Source of the DNA: Emiliania huxleyi CCMP1516
Taxonomy: Eukaryota; Haptophyta; Isochrysidales; Noelaerhabdaceae
Assembly: GCF_000372725.1 (NCBI RefSeq)
Contig: NW_005197648.1
Location: forward strand, 487,342-551,341
Length of the DNA stretch: 64,000 nt
Reading direction: 5' to 3'
Below, piece after piece: positions 50,441-60,204 of this stretch. The position numbers and the translations under genes are program-made. Position 1 is the first letter of the stretch. Every line of letters starts with the position of its first letter. The notes beneath the pieces were generated by a model. That model was given only the letters and a program-made list of their open reading frames with translations, ran no database searches and had not been told where the DNA came from.

Positions 50441-51811
50441 AGGCGAGCGAGCCGAGAGGACGCAGCACCAGCACCAGCAGGAGAGCTAGAGCTCTCAACT
50501 TCACCGGCCGCTCCCGTCGGCCACACGCAGGCCTCTTTTTTTTGGATATCGGGTTTGTACTAAAATGTGGTCGTGGTCGTCGTGCGCATGTGTGACAGGG
50601 CCAGTGAGCGAGGGCGTTGCGTACCTGTACCGGACCCTAAAAAGAAAGAAAACTTCGAATTTCTTTTCCCCGCACTGGGCACGGGACTCTCTCGGACTCG
50701 CGCAGGAGTCGCTTAGGCGGCGCTCCCGTGGTGTACCTGTGTTAGTGCCAGTGCGAGCCAGTCCCGTGCCCAGTGTAAAAAGAAAGAAAACGCACAACCC
50801 AAGGGAGGGATGAGAGGACGGCACGCCGCCACCACACAGGGATTTTAAGGAGAGGGGTGTGGTGCGCTAGCCGTCGCCCACCCTTGGGCGTCCGCCTCTT
50901 CCTATCTCTCTTCGCAGTCTCTCGCCGATTCTCGCTGCGACCTTCGTGCCACCTCGCGGTCGCCCCCTTCTCGTCGTTCTTTCCCTTGTCGCTTCTTCCT
51001 CTGTCGCGTCGCTCTCCTCTGCCTCGTTCTGCGACGCCGCCGCCGCATGCCGGTCCCTTGTTCTCGCCGCTCGGCGCAGCTCTGCCCTCCTTGCTGCATA
51101 TCCTGGCCCCTCGAGTCTATCGAGCTCTCCTCGCGCAAGGACAAGTCTTCTGACGCCCACTGCGATCATTTGCCACCCAGTCATGTCGTTGCTCAGGTCC
51201 ACTCTCTCTTCGAACACTTGTGCCTTCACGGAACACGGATGATGCTGGCGCTGGGGTCCCCTTCGGGTGCATCGTGACAGCTGACGACGGGATTTCCACT
51301 GGTTCATCCTCCTCTGAGTCGTCTTCCCCGGCTTCCTTCCGCTCGGCTCTACGCTCGGTACGTTCGGTGTGGCTCACCCTCCATGCCGTGAACAGGCGCT
51401 TTATCCACCCTATATTCTTCTCTCGTTCCTCTGCTCGTGCCTTGGTCGTGTCGTTGTTTCGCGCCCATGTCTGTATGGCAGTCGAGGCTGCCTTCCCCAC
51501 TGCCTGTAGTTCACTCGTCACCTCTCCCGCGAGCTCCCCCCTCTTTCTTTCGGGTATGGAGTCCATGAGTGCGGGCAGCTTGCAGGCAATCACGGGCGCT
51601 ATTTTGTCGTACTCCTCTTCGGCGAGCGCTCCGAATCTAGACCCCATTGCCTTTAAAGAGGCTGCCCTCGCGCGTCTCAGGACTGTGGCGGTGTCTTTTG
51701 AGTCCGGCGCCTCCCGTTCAACTCTTGCACGTCGCCCTCGCCGTGTGTTTGTCGAGCTTCCTCATGAAGTGACGCGCCTCTTCCTTATTTCCAGCGCAGC
51801 TGGCGCTCAGT
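50441..51811. other. Gene-poor region with inverted repeats
   Basis: An inverted pair, ACTGGGCACGGGACT (50675-50690) and its complement (50760-50775), is flanked by direct AAAAAGAAAGAAAAC copies (50638, 50777). A minus-strand frame (51647-51117) encodes a charged, helical, coiled-coil-like polypeptide with an acidic DDSEEDEPVE patch. It abuts the 100-bp dispersed repeat and may be part of a mobile element. No family is recognised. Confidence 0.45.
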
Positions 51812-51914
51812 ATGTGATCTGTGATCTGTGAGGGTCCGCCCGCAGGCGCATTTTGTATACCGAGGCGGTGCCCGGTGCCGAACCTGTCGGACCTTAACGA
51901 GACAGCATTGTAGA
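51812..51914. repeat. Dispersed 100-bp repeat, copy 2
   Basis: Partner of 21858-21957, identical except for three added bases (AAC). Confidence 0.85.
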
Positions 51915-52972
51915 TCCCTGGGCGAGGGTGGTGTGGAGAGGGCGTTCCGGCGGCGGAGCACCCACCTCCTCCCGGCGTGCCGGTAGGCAGGATGTCATCC
52001 CCCGTGATCCAGAGACTGCCCATGGGGCTGGACTGTCAGCGCTAAACCGTAACCCGCCGGGGGGCGAGCCGGATCCACGCGTTCCCAGACAGCCCCGTTG
52101 GAGGTAGGCCGCTCGTCTAGCCAATCAGCCTTTTAAGCGAGCGGCCTGGCCGTTGGAATGGCCGAGAGTGTCGGCCGGCCGTTCGGTCTCTTCCCCGGGG
52201 GGGGCCTCAATGACCTAGTTGCCCGGCCGAGAAGGGGAGGACGACTGTCCCTGACGGCGAACCTCAGTTACGAGCCGCCCTCCCCTCGAGACGCGAGGCC
52301 AGTGCACTTGGGGCCGAGCCCCAGCGTACACCGTCCCACACGCGCCTCACGCGGCCTCTGGCACTGGCTGGAGCGGGATCGCAAGCGAGTCCCCCAGGCC
52401 GGCGCGCGTCTTCCGAGAGAGGAGCCGGAGCGAGGGACCTCCTTAGTAAGCCGGCATGCAGGCGCATGCACGGCCGTTCAGAAACTTTCCCAGCCGTTGG
52501 AATGGCTGCGCTCCAGCCCCTCACGCCGGGTGGACAAGCGGGGGGGAGGTCAATGACCTGCCTAGTAAGCCGACATGCCAGGCATGCCGACCTTTCGGAG
52601 CCCCCCCTCGTAGACGTGTGCCGCTGGGATCATTCCTCCCGAGGGCGACGGTCCCCCGGTAGTAGACGTTGGCGCCGAAGAGGGAGGAGTCGCCGAAGGA
52701 CGGGTAGTCGTCGGTCATGCGGGGGGAGGAGGAGTCGGCGAGCAGCAGGGAGGAGAAATGCCTGAGAGGGTGGGGAGGGAGGCGTGAGGCGCAAGGTGAG
52801 GGGGCGCGGGGCGCGGGGCATGCGTATGACGCGCGGCGTGAGGCGCAGGGCGTTGGGCGGGAGGGCGCTCAGTATGTGCGCCAACGACGCCTGTGGTGGC
52901 TCACTGTCTTCTTGTTTCCAGTCGTCCCAGTCTCTCAGTTCTCCGAGTGTAAGAAAGAAAGAAAGAAACCAG
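51915..52972. other. Intergenic region with degenerate repeats
   Basis: CCGTTGGAATGGC occurs at about 52151 and 52496, TCAATGACCT at about 52207 and 52550, and TAGTAAGCCG..ATGC at about 52447 and 52563, so this looks like a decayed tandem element. A GGCCGCTCG / CGAGCGGCC inverted pair lies at 52109-52145. No coding region is supported. Confidence 0.5.
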
Positions 52973-53050
52973 ACACGCCAAACGAGGGATGGGACGAGGA
53001 CAGGGTCCCCACCTGCACGAGCAGGATTTTGGAAGGACGATCAGGGGGAC
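52973..53050. repeat. Promoter-proximal dispersed repeat, copy 2
   Basis: GACACGCCAAA followed by AGGACAGGGTCCCCACCTG and TTTTGGAAGGACGATCA matches 30952-30962 and 31036-31103. It lies 145 bp upstream of the malic enzyme start; copy 1 lies about 310 bp upstream of UTP20. Confidence 0.75.
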
Positions 53051-53194
53051 AGGTGGGGCTCTCCTGCTCCTGACAAGGGACACGACGGGCTCGCAGCGCG
53101 GTGCGCGGTGGACTCCCACATCCACTGGCGGTCTCCGAGTGTTGTGCGAGGGCGCTTCGTTGCAAAATTCTTTTCCCCGGTCCTCCCGGTCGCA

Positions 53195-55499
53195 ATGCTC
53201 GGGGCTGGCCGGAGCCGGTGGCTGCGCCGGTCCCTCTCCGTACGTGCCGTGGCCGAGGACGTGTGGAGCGGGACGCAGTGCGCCTCCAAGAACCGCGCCA
53301 AGACGCTGCGCACCAAGCAGAAGGGCATGGACATCCTCAATGACCCGCTGTGGAACAAGGGCATGGCCTTCTCCGTCTCGGAGCGCGACCGGCTGCACCT
53401 GCGTGGCTTGCTGCCGCCGCGGGTCAAGTCCATCGAGGCGCAGCAGGAGCGCATCATGCGGCTGCTGCGGGCCGAGCCGGACCCGATCAAGAAGAACCTG
53501 CAGCTGCAGGACCTGCACTCGCGCAACGAGACGCTCTACCACCGCATCCTGGTGGAGCACACCGAGGAGCTGGCGCCGCTCATCTACACGCCGACGGTCG
53601 GCCACGTCTGCCAGCAGTTTGGCGCGCAGTTCTCGCGCTCGAGAGGCATGTACTTTTCGAGCGACGACCGCGGCGAGCCGCCTGCGCCCGCCATGCCCGC
53701 CACGGTCTCGAGGGCGGGCCGCGAGACGTCGAGTTGCGGTGGCGTAGGTGAGTTCAGCACGATGGTCTTCAACTGGCCGCACGACGACGTGCACGTGATC
53801 TGCGTGACGGACGGCTCGCGCATCCTCGGGCTCGCCTCGGCCTCGAGGAGGCTGGCCTCCTCCTCCTCCCTCGCGCTACACCCTCGCGTCGCTCTCTAGG
53901 CTGGGCGACCTGGGCGCGCACGGTATGGGCATCCCGATCGGCAAGCTCGCGCTCTACGCGGCGGCGGGCGGCATCGCGCCGCACCGCGTGATGCCAGTCG
54001 TGCTCGACGTGGGTACAAACAACCAGGCGCCGCCGGACAGCGCAGCCGCAACACCCCACCCCAACCCTACACCCCACCCCAACCCCACAAACCCTCTACC
54101 CCAACTCCGACCCCAACCCCAGGCGCTGCTGGACGACCCGGACTACGTCGGCGTGAGGGAGCGGCGGCTCGAGGGGGCGGAGTACTACGACATGGTCGAC
54201 GAGTTCATGGAGGCGGTCTTCGAGCGCTGGCCGCAGGTCGTCGTCCAGTTCTAACCCTAACCCTAACCCTAACCCTAACCCTAACCCTAGCTGGCCGCAG
54301 GTCGTCGTCCAGTTCGAGGACTTCGAGACGTCGAAGGCGATCCCGCTGCTTGCAAAGTACCGGCACAGGTACCGCTGCTTCAACGACGACATCCAGGGCA
54401 CCGGCTGCGTCACCCTCGCCGGCGTCATCGCCGCCGCGCGCAACGCGGGCAAGGCGCTGACCGACATGTCCTTCCTCTGCGCCGGCGCGGGCTCGGCCGG
54501 CCTCGGCGTCTGCGCGCAGATCGTCGACGGGATGGTGGAGGCGGGGATGAGCCGCGAGGAGGCGATGCGCCGCTTCGTCATCTGCACCTCGCAGGGCGCC
54601 ATCGGCCGCGCCGACGGAGCGCACGGCGACCCGAACCACGCCCGCGGGCTGAACGTGGAGCGCGCGCCGTGGCAGAACGACGCCGTCTCGGACGGCACGC
54701 CGATGAGCGAGGTGGTGAGCGAGTTCAAGCCGACCTGCCTGCTCGGGCTCGCGGCGCAGCCCGCGGGCCTCTTCACCGAGGGGATGGTGCGCGAGATGGC
54801 CTCCTACTGCGACTCGCCCGTCGTGATGCCGATGTCCAACCCGACGGCAAAGTCAGAGTGCACGCCGCAGCAGGCGTACGAGTGGTCGGACGGCCGCGCC
54901 ATCGTCGCCACCGGCTCCCCCTTCGCGCCCGTGTCGCTGCCCGACGGGCGCACCTTCATCCCCTCCCAGTGCAACAACATGTACATCTTCCCCGGCGTCG
55001 GCCTCGCCGCCTCGGTCGCGGGAGTGCAGCAGATCACCGACGGGATGCTCTACGCCGCGGCCGTCGCGTGCGTCGACGCGATGACGCCGGAGGAGGTTGC
55101 CGACGGGCGCACCTTCCCCGACATCTCGCGCATCCGGCAGGTGGATCGCACGGACCCTTCCTAGAGCCTTCCTGGAGCCCTCCCCGACCTCTAGCGCACA
55201 CGGCAGGTGAGCCACACGGTGAGAGTAAGGCAGGTGAGCCACATGATGTTGCACACGGCAGGTGAGCCACACGATGAGAGTAAGGCAGGTGAGCCACATG
55301 ATGTTGCACACGGCAGGTGAGCCACACGGTCGCGTGTAACGTCATCGAGAAGGCGATGGCGGAGGGGGTCGGCACCAAGCTCACCAAGAAGCAGCTGCCC
55401 GACCGCGCCGCGCTCGAGAGCTTCGTGCGGCGCAAGATGTACTACCCCGGCTACGTCCCGCTGGTGGACCCGTCGCAGGTGTCCGTGACGCGCCGCTGA
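53195..55499 (+). CDS. Malic enzyme, probably mitochondrial
   Basis: Six exons (53195-53672, 53748-53829, 53900-54026, 54123-54236, 54301-55140, 55317-55499) give 607 residues, near the usual eukaryotic length. Signatures: [13 protein letters not shown], the catalytic and nucleotide region [20 protein letters not shown] (rebuilt across intron 53830-53899), [31 protein letters not shown] and FPGVGLAAS. It decarboxylates malate to pyruvate with NAD(P)H formation; I cannot settle the cofactor. The N-terminus ([18 protein letters not shown]) is basic and amphipathic, like a mitochondrial presequence. Three introns (53673, 53830, 54027) are GC-AG and two (54237, 55141) are GT-AG. Intron 4 contains telomere repeats and intron 5 a tandem array of acceptor copies. 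Confidence 0.92.
54251..54290 (+). repeat. Interstitial telomeric repeat inside a malic enzyme intron
   Basis: Forty bases of perfect CTAACC repeats (six and two-thirds units of CCCTAA) end in CTAG. A 24-base exon segment (TGGCCGCAG then GTCGTCGTCCAGTTC) is present on both sides (54228-54250 and 54292-54315). Confidence 0.95.
55187..55330 (+). repeat. Tandem repeat of splice-acceptor and exon-start copies
   Basis: GGCAGGTGAGCCACA occurs five times (about 55202, 55230, 55258, 55285 and 55312) in a compound unit of about 55 bp. Only the last continues into the coding sequence of the final malic enzyme exon. Every copy offers an AG acceptor and, next to it, a GTGAGC donor. Confidence 0.85.
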
Positions 55500-55883
55500 G
55501 GTGTGTGTGTGTGGGGGGGGCATGTGCATGTAGTTCCCGACGGCGGGAACGGCAGCAGCCGCGCGGATCGGACCACGCCGCCACCAGAGCGCTCCGCCAC
55601 AGCGGAAAGGCGCAGGGCGGCACGCGAGCATCGGTGGTACACGCTACGGTTCCATGTGGCACATGTCCCGCTCGGTAGAGCCCAGGTAGAGCCATCCGGA
55701 TCGTTTGATGCCCATCGTTGGGGCCCATGCGTGTTTACAGTGTGCGTGTGCTGCAGCCTCTCCGACTCCGTCGCTCATCACGCACACGCATCACGAACTT
55801 CGAACACGGTTCACAACGATTCAACGTGCTGGTTTTCCCTTTGTTCTGGGTTTCGGTTTGAAGAAGTTTAAATTTTTTAAACT
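55500..55883. other. Intergenic region, no gene seen
   Basis: A short GT/G run follows the malic enzyme stop. The rest is unremarkable, ending in A/T-rich sequence where the LINE inserted. Confidence 0.6.
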
Positions 55884-57877
55884 CTGAAGAGACGAAACGT
55901 TGCCGGTCTTGACCACGTGTACCGTCGGACGACGAGATTCAGCTGGCGACGAGCAAGCTGCACGCTACTGCTCCGGGCCCATCAGGCCTGCATGCACGGC
56001 TGTGGCAGGCTCTCGTGTCGACGAGCGACGGATTTGGCTTCGTGAGACATCTCGTGCAACACTTCTGGGAGACCGAAGAGTTGCCCGAGGGGTGGGAGAC
56101 GGGGCTGCTCAGTATCCTGCCCAAGAAGGGTGACCTGAGCCTCCCTGGAAACTACCGTGGGATCATGATGCTCGAGACGGCGTACAAGATCGCTGGCAAC
56201 ATCATCCTCGTTCGGCTCAAACCGATCAAGGAGGGTGGAACGCTGAATCACGAGAACCAAAACGGCTTCCGGCCGAACCGTGGCTGCTTCGACGCGATAT
56301 TCTCGATCAAAACGCTGATCAAGAAGCGTCGAGAGCATGGTCTCGAGACCTGGCTGTTGCTAATCGACCTGGTCAAGGCGTTTGACCGTGTACCGCGCGA
56401 GCTGCTTTGGCGCGTGATGCTGAAGCAGGGCGTGCCTCCCAAGATCGTCTCGCTGCTGAAGGCGCTGCATGCGACGGTCAAGGTCCAGTTCGAGGTGGGT
56501 GGCGTGAAGAAGGTGATCGACTCGATTATCGGCGTCAAGCAGGGCGACCTACTCGGCCCCGAGTTGTTCATCTTTTTCATGGCGGCGGTCATGGAGACGT
56601 GGCGCCTCCACCACGACTTCGAGCTGTGCGTCGTCCGCTCGAAGAACGATTTTGTCCTCACCGGTCGGCGCCCGTCTACCGTCGGCGATGTTGAGTTCTC
56701 CCTCAGAGACTCCATGTACGCCGACGACGCGGGCCTCGCCTTCTGCTCTCGGCGCGGCGTCGAGGTCGAGACGCCCAAGGTGGTCGCGCACTTCGCTCGC
56801 TGGGGCATGGAGATCCACGTCGGCAAGGACGGCTCCAACGGCGAGCCTCGCAAGGACTCGAAGTCGGAGGTGCTCTTCTGCGCGGCGGCGCCGACCTCGT
56901 ACAACAACCCCGCCACCTACGACGGCGCCGACCTGTCCGACATCAAGCTGCCCGGCGGCTGCTTCATGCCGGTCGTGGACCGCTTCAAATATCTTGGGAG
57001 CTACCTCAACCGCGACTGCAGCGACGGGCTCGACGTCGACAGCCGGATCGAGTCGGCAGGCCGAGCTTTTGGCGCTCTTCGGAAGTGCCTTTTCAGCTCG
57101 AGGGACGTCTCGTTTGCCGCCAAGCGCGCGGTCTACACCTCGCTCATCCTCTCCATCCTGCTCTACGGGTGCGAGTGCTGGGCGCTCACCGAGCGCCTCC
57201 TCCACCGTCTCCGCGTCTTCCACGCACAGTGCGTGCGTGCGATGTGTCGTGTCACTCGCAAGCACGTGTGGGAGCACCACATCACGACTGGCGAACTCTG
57301 CGCCAGGCTAGGTCTCGACTTCATCGACTACTACATCGACCGACGCCGGCTGGGCTGGCTCGGGCATGTCAGCAGGATGGATTTCAATCGCCTACCTCGT
57401 CGCATGCTCTCATCGTGGGTGCCTCACGGCCGGCCGATCGGGTGCCCCAACATGACGTTTGGGCGCAGCATCCGCACCGCGCTCGACAAGTTCCACATCG
57501 ACCGCTCGAGGTGGCCCGAGCTCGCCGCCGATCGCTCGGCCTGGCGCCAGGCGCTGGAGAACAGGCGCCCGCCCGACGCCTTCTTTGCCATGCCAGCGAG
57601 GGCTAGGCCGCCCTCCCCGCGCATTGCGCGCACTAAACCAGTGCGCTCATGCTTGGCGAGAACCAATGCAGCGATGGACAGCTCGCTACAGGCGCTCGCG
57701 GGGTCGTGAGTGGGGGTCCCCACCGCTGCCCCTCTGACTAAACTTTTGTCTGTGGTGATGCCTTTCCCTGAGAACGCACACAACGCCTCGTGTGTAATGC
57801 CCTGTGTTTCCGCGAGTGCGTGTGCCCCGTCGTCCATGCTAGGACGTGTGTAACACTGACTGACTGAAGAGACGAAA
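55884..57877 (+). mobile_element. 5'-truncated LINE with 14-bp target-site duplication
   Basis: CTGAAGAGACGAAA is found at 55884-55897 and 57864-57877, bounding a 1,966-bp insertion. The insertion encodes a reverse transcriptase without an endonuclease domain and ends in a short ACTG tandem rather than poly(A), as some RTE-like elements do. The truncated 5' end and target-site duplication are typical of target-primed reverse transcription. It lies between malic enzyme and the sulfatase, 80 bp before the sulfatase ATG. Confidence 0.88.
55913..57709 (+). CDS. Non-LTR retrotransposon reverse transcriptase, N-terminally truncated
   Basis: The open frame starts after a TGA at 55910 with no ATG. 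It reads the RT N-terminal motif (SDDEIQLATSKLHATAPGPSG), LPKKGDLSLPGNYRGI, NGFRPNRGC, DLVKAFDRVPRELLW, GVKQGDLLGPELF and the catalytic YADDAG (56718-56735). A LINE-type thumb and C-terminal region follow (FKYLGSYL; YGCECWALTERLLHRL; GWLGHVSRM). About 600 residues remain uninterrupted, so the copy is young, but with no endonuclease and no start it is presumably immobile. The stop is TGA at 57707. Confidence 0.88.
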   Translation, partial: PRVPSDDEIQLATSKLHATAPGPSGLHARLWQALVSTSDGFGFVRHLVQHFWETEELPEGWETGLLSILPKKGDLSLPGNYRGIMMLETAYKIAGNIILVRLKPIKEGGTLNHENQNGFRPNRGCFDAIFSIKTLIKKRREHGLETWLLLIDLVKAFDRVPRELLWRVMLKQGVPPKIVSLLKALHATVKVQFEVGGVKKVIDSIIGVKQGDLLGPELFIFFMAAVMETWRLHHDFELCVVRSKNDFVLTGRRPSTVGDVEFSLRDSMYADDAGLAFCSRRGVEVETPKVVAHFARWGMEIHVGKDGSNGEPRKDSKSEVLFCAAAPTSYNNPATYDGADLSDIKLPGGCFMPVVDRFKYLGSYLNRDCSDGLDVDSRIESAGRAFGALRKCLFSSRDVSFAAKRAVYTSLILSILLYGCECWALTERLLHRLRVFHAQCVRAMCRVTRKHVWEHHITTGELCARLGLDFIDYYIDRRRLGWLGHVSRMDFNRLPRRMLSSWVPHGRPIGCPNMTFGRSIRTALDKFHIDRSRWPELAADRSAWRQALENRRPPDAFFAMPARARPPSPRIARTKPVRSCLARTNAAMDSSLQALAGS

Positions 57878-57957
57878 TCAAAAGAAAGTTGCCATCACAC
57901 GGGTCGCGACGGCGTGGCGACTGTGTGGTTCTGCGCTTCGCACCGCGACGATCGCAC

Positions 57958-59892
57958 ATGCTCCCAATCATTGCCATCGCCTTTAGTTGGACCGGCGACA
58001 CCTGGGCCGAGCCGCAGGGCCTGCCAGCTGGGCACAACGGCGGCGTCAAGGAGCGGCTCACGACGCCGGCCGGTGGCAGGAGGCCGCACATCCTGATGAT
58101 TCTCTTTGACGACTACGGGTGGGCCGACGCTGGCTGGCACCGCAACTACACCGCGCCAGGCGGCGAGTTCCTGCCAGCCACGCCCGAGGTGGCTACGCCT
58201 CACCTCGACGCGCTCGTGCGAGAGGGCATAGAGCTCGATCGGCACTATGTGTACAAGTACTGCTCGCCCTCCCGTTCGGCGCTGCAGAGCGGACGCAACC
58301 CCTACCACGTCAACCCGCTCAACGCTGAGCCTACCATCTCCAACCCCGACGACCCCGTCTCGGGCTTCCAGGGCATTCCGCGCAACATGACGGGCTTAGC
58401 CACGAAGCTGGCCGCCGCAGGCTACCGCACGGCAGGGTTCGGCAAGTGGGACGCCGGCATGGCGACGCCCGACCACACGCCGCACGGGCGCGGCTACCAG
58501 ACGGCGCTCAACTATTTTCACCACTGCAACGACTACTGGAGCTTCACCGACGGCGGCTGCCCGGTGCCTTACAGCGGCGGCGATAAGGTTCCGATCGTCG
58601 ACCTGTGGAAGGCGGGCGGCGGCGCGGGCGAGGGGCGGCTCGGCGAGGGGCGGCTCGGGGAGGGGCCCGCGTGGGGCGCAAACAACACGTGCGTCCGCGA
58701 CTGCGGCTGCGGCTGCTCCGTCGAGGTAGGTCCGCCCGCAGAGTGCGCCGCCGGCCCGCTGGGCGACCCGTGGTGGGGCGGGTATGAGGACTCGCTCTTC
58801 GAGAAGCACGCGCTGGCGCTCGTCGAGGGGCACGACGCGGCGGTGCCGCTCTTCCTCTTCTTTGCGCCGCACATCGTCCACACGCCGCTGCAGGTGCCGC
58901 AGGAGTACGCCGACCGCTTCGCCTTCATCGCGCCGACCGACAAGCCGCGGCACCAGCGGCAGGTCTACCACGCGATGGTCAGCTTCGCGGACGACATCGT
59001 CGGCAACCTCACGGCCGCCTTCAAGCGCAAGGGCATGTGGGACGACACGCTCGTCGTCTTCTCGACCGACAACGGCGGCCCAGTGTACGGCAACGGCACC
59101 GCCGGCGCCAACAATTTTCCCCTGCGCGGTGGCAAGATGAACAACTGGGAGGGCGGCATCCGCGGCAACGCCTTCGTCTCGGGCGGCTTCCTGCCGCCGT
59201 CGCGGCGAGGCATCAAGTGGGACGGCCTCGCTGCGCTGTGGGACTGGTACGCAACCTTCTCCGCCCTCGCGGGCGTGGACGCCACGGACCACCGCGCCGC
59301 CAAGGCCTCGCTGCCGCCGATCGACTCGCACGACCTGAGCGCATTCCTGCTCGGCAAGACGCTCGCCTCCCCGCGGGCGGAGCTCCCCATCGGCACCGAG
59401 CCTCGCCTGTCCAACCTCTCCAGCGCGCCGCTGTGCGCCTCGTACAACCGCGCCACGCCCTACTACGACGAGCCGAGCGTGGTCGGCGACGAGCCGAAGC
59501 CGCTGCCCGACTCGCCGCCGCCCGGCTCGCGCTGCACCACCGTCTCGGCGCTCATCGTCGACGAGGGCAAGGGCGGCCTGTGGAAGCTGCTCACCGGCAC
59601 GGTCGAGCAGGCCATGTACACGGGCCCGGCCTACCCAAACTCCACCACGGACGAGGTCTCGAGCCACTTCGTGAGCCACTGCGGGGACGGCTGCCTCTTC
59701 GAGCTCCGCGCCGACCCGCTCGAGACCAGCGACCTGGCGAGCCGCCACCCGCAGAGGCTCGCGCGCCTCCGCGCGAAGCTGGAGGCGTACGAGGCGACCG
59801 CCTTCAACCCCGACCGCGGGGGCAACACCGCCGCCGCATGCGAGCACGCGCAGGGGGTGTACCGAGGCTTCTGGGGCCCGTTCATGCGCTGA
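57958..59892 (+). CDS. Secreted type I sulfatase
   Basis: ATG 57958 gives 644 residues, single exon, with a signal peptide (MLPIIAIAFSWTGDTWA). The sulfatase fold is clear: RPHILMILFDDYGWADAG supplies the metal-binding Asp pair, YCSPSRSALQSGR carries the C-x-P-S-R site whose Cys (58261) becomes formylglycine, and GKWDAG, PHIVHTPLQVP and FSTDNGGP complete the active site. Closest in feel to arylsulfatase B/I/J-like enzymes. It hydrolyses sulfate esters, probably on extracellular polysaccharide. The insert near nt 58625-58670 is a short imperfect repeat (GEGRLGEGRLGEG). Maturation needs a formylglycine-generating enzyme elsewhere. It converges with the GH127 gene. Confidence 0.92.
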   Translation: MLPIIAIAFSWTGDTWAEPQGLPAGHNGGVKERLTTPAGGRRPHILMILFDDYGWADAGWHRNYTAPGGEFLPATPEVATPHLDALVREGIELDRHYVYKYCSPSRSALQSGRNPYHVNPLNAEPTISNPDDPVSGFQGIPRNMTGLATKLAAAGYRTAGFGKWDAGMATPDHTPHGRGYQTALNYFHHCNDYWSFTDGGCPVPYSGGDKVPIVDLWKAGGGAGEGRLGEGRLGEGPAWGANNTCVRDCGCGCSVEVGPPAECAAGPLGDPWWGGYEDSLFEKHALALVEGHDAAVPLFLFFAPHIVHTPLQVPQEYADRFAFIAPTDKPRHQRQVYHAMVSFADDIVGNLTAAFKRKGMWDDTLVVFSTDNGGPVYGNGTAGANNFPLRGGKMNNWEGGIRGNAFVSGGFLPPSRRGIKWDGLAALWDWYATFSALAGVDATDHRAAKASLPPIDSHDLSAFLLGKTLASPRAELPIGTEPRLSNLSSAPLCASYNRATPYYDEPSVVGDEPKPLPDSPPPGSRCTTVSALIVDEGKGGLWKLLTGTVEQAMYTGPAYPNSTTDEVSSHFVSHCGDGCLFELRADPLETSDLASRHPQRLARLRAKLEAYEATAFNPDRGGNTAAACEHAQGVYRGFWGPFMR

Positions 59893-60204
59893 TCCAGGAC
59901 AGCTCTCCGCGGCATGTGAGCTCCGGCCGGTCCCATGTCGCATGTGCGTGTCCACAGTGTTTGATTTTTATCTCGAGGCCGCCAAGCCCACATGCATTCG
60001 GTTTGGCAGCCCGGTCGTCACGAAGTGACGAAAAAGCAGGCGTGTGCCGTAAAGCTAAAGGCTAAAGCGTATGTCTGTCTGTGTGAGCGCGAGAGCGTGT
60101 GTGTGCGCCAGTGTATGGCGGGTTGGGTCTCTCTCTCTCTCTCTCTCGACTCTGCTCTTACGGCTTTATATAGACCTAGACGCGCAAGAGACTCCAAGCA
60201 ACAT
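59893..60204. other. Convergent 3' intergenic region
   Basis: A CT microsatellite (about 60127-60150) and TG-rich sequence lie between the sulfatase and GH127 stop codons. No gene is seen. Confidence 0.6.

Noticed and set aside
50501..50824. Minus-strand frame of 107 codons
   Set aside because: It is generated by the inverted and direct simple repeats around 50640-50790.
54251..54290. Telomere or chromosome end
   Set aside because: The tract is internal to the malic enzyme gene and flanked by coding sequence that continues on both sides.
55202..55330. CRISPR array
   Set aside because: The repeated 15-mer with short spacers is made of the last malic enzyme exon start; spacers repeat too, and the context is eukaryotic.
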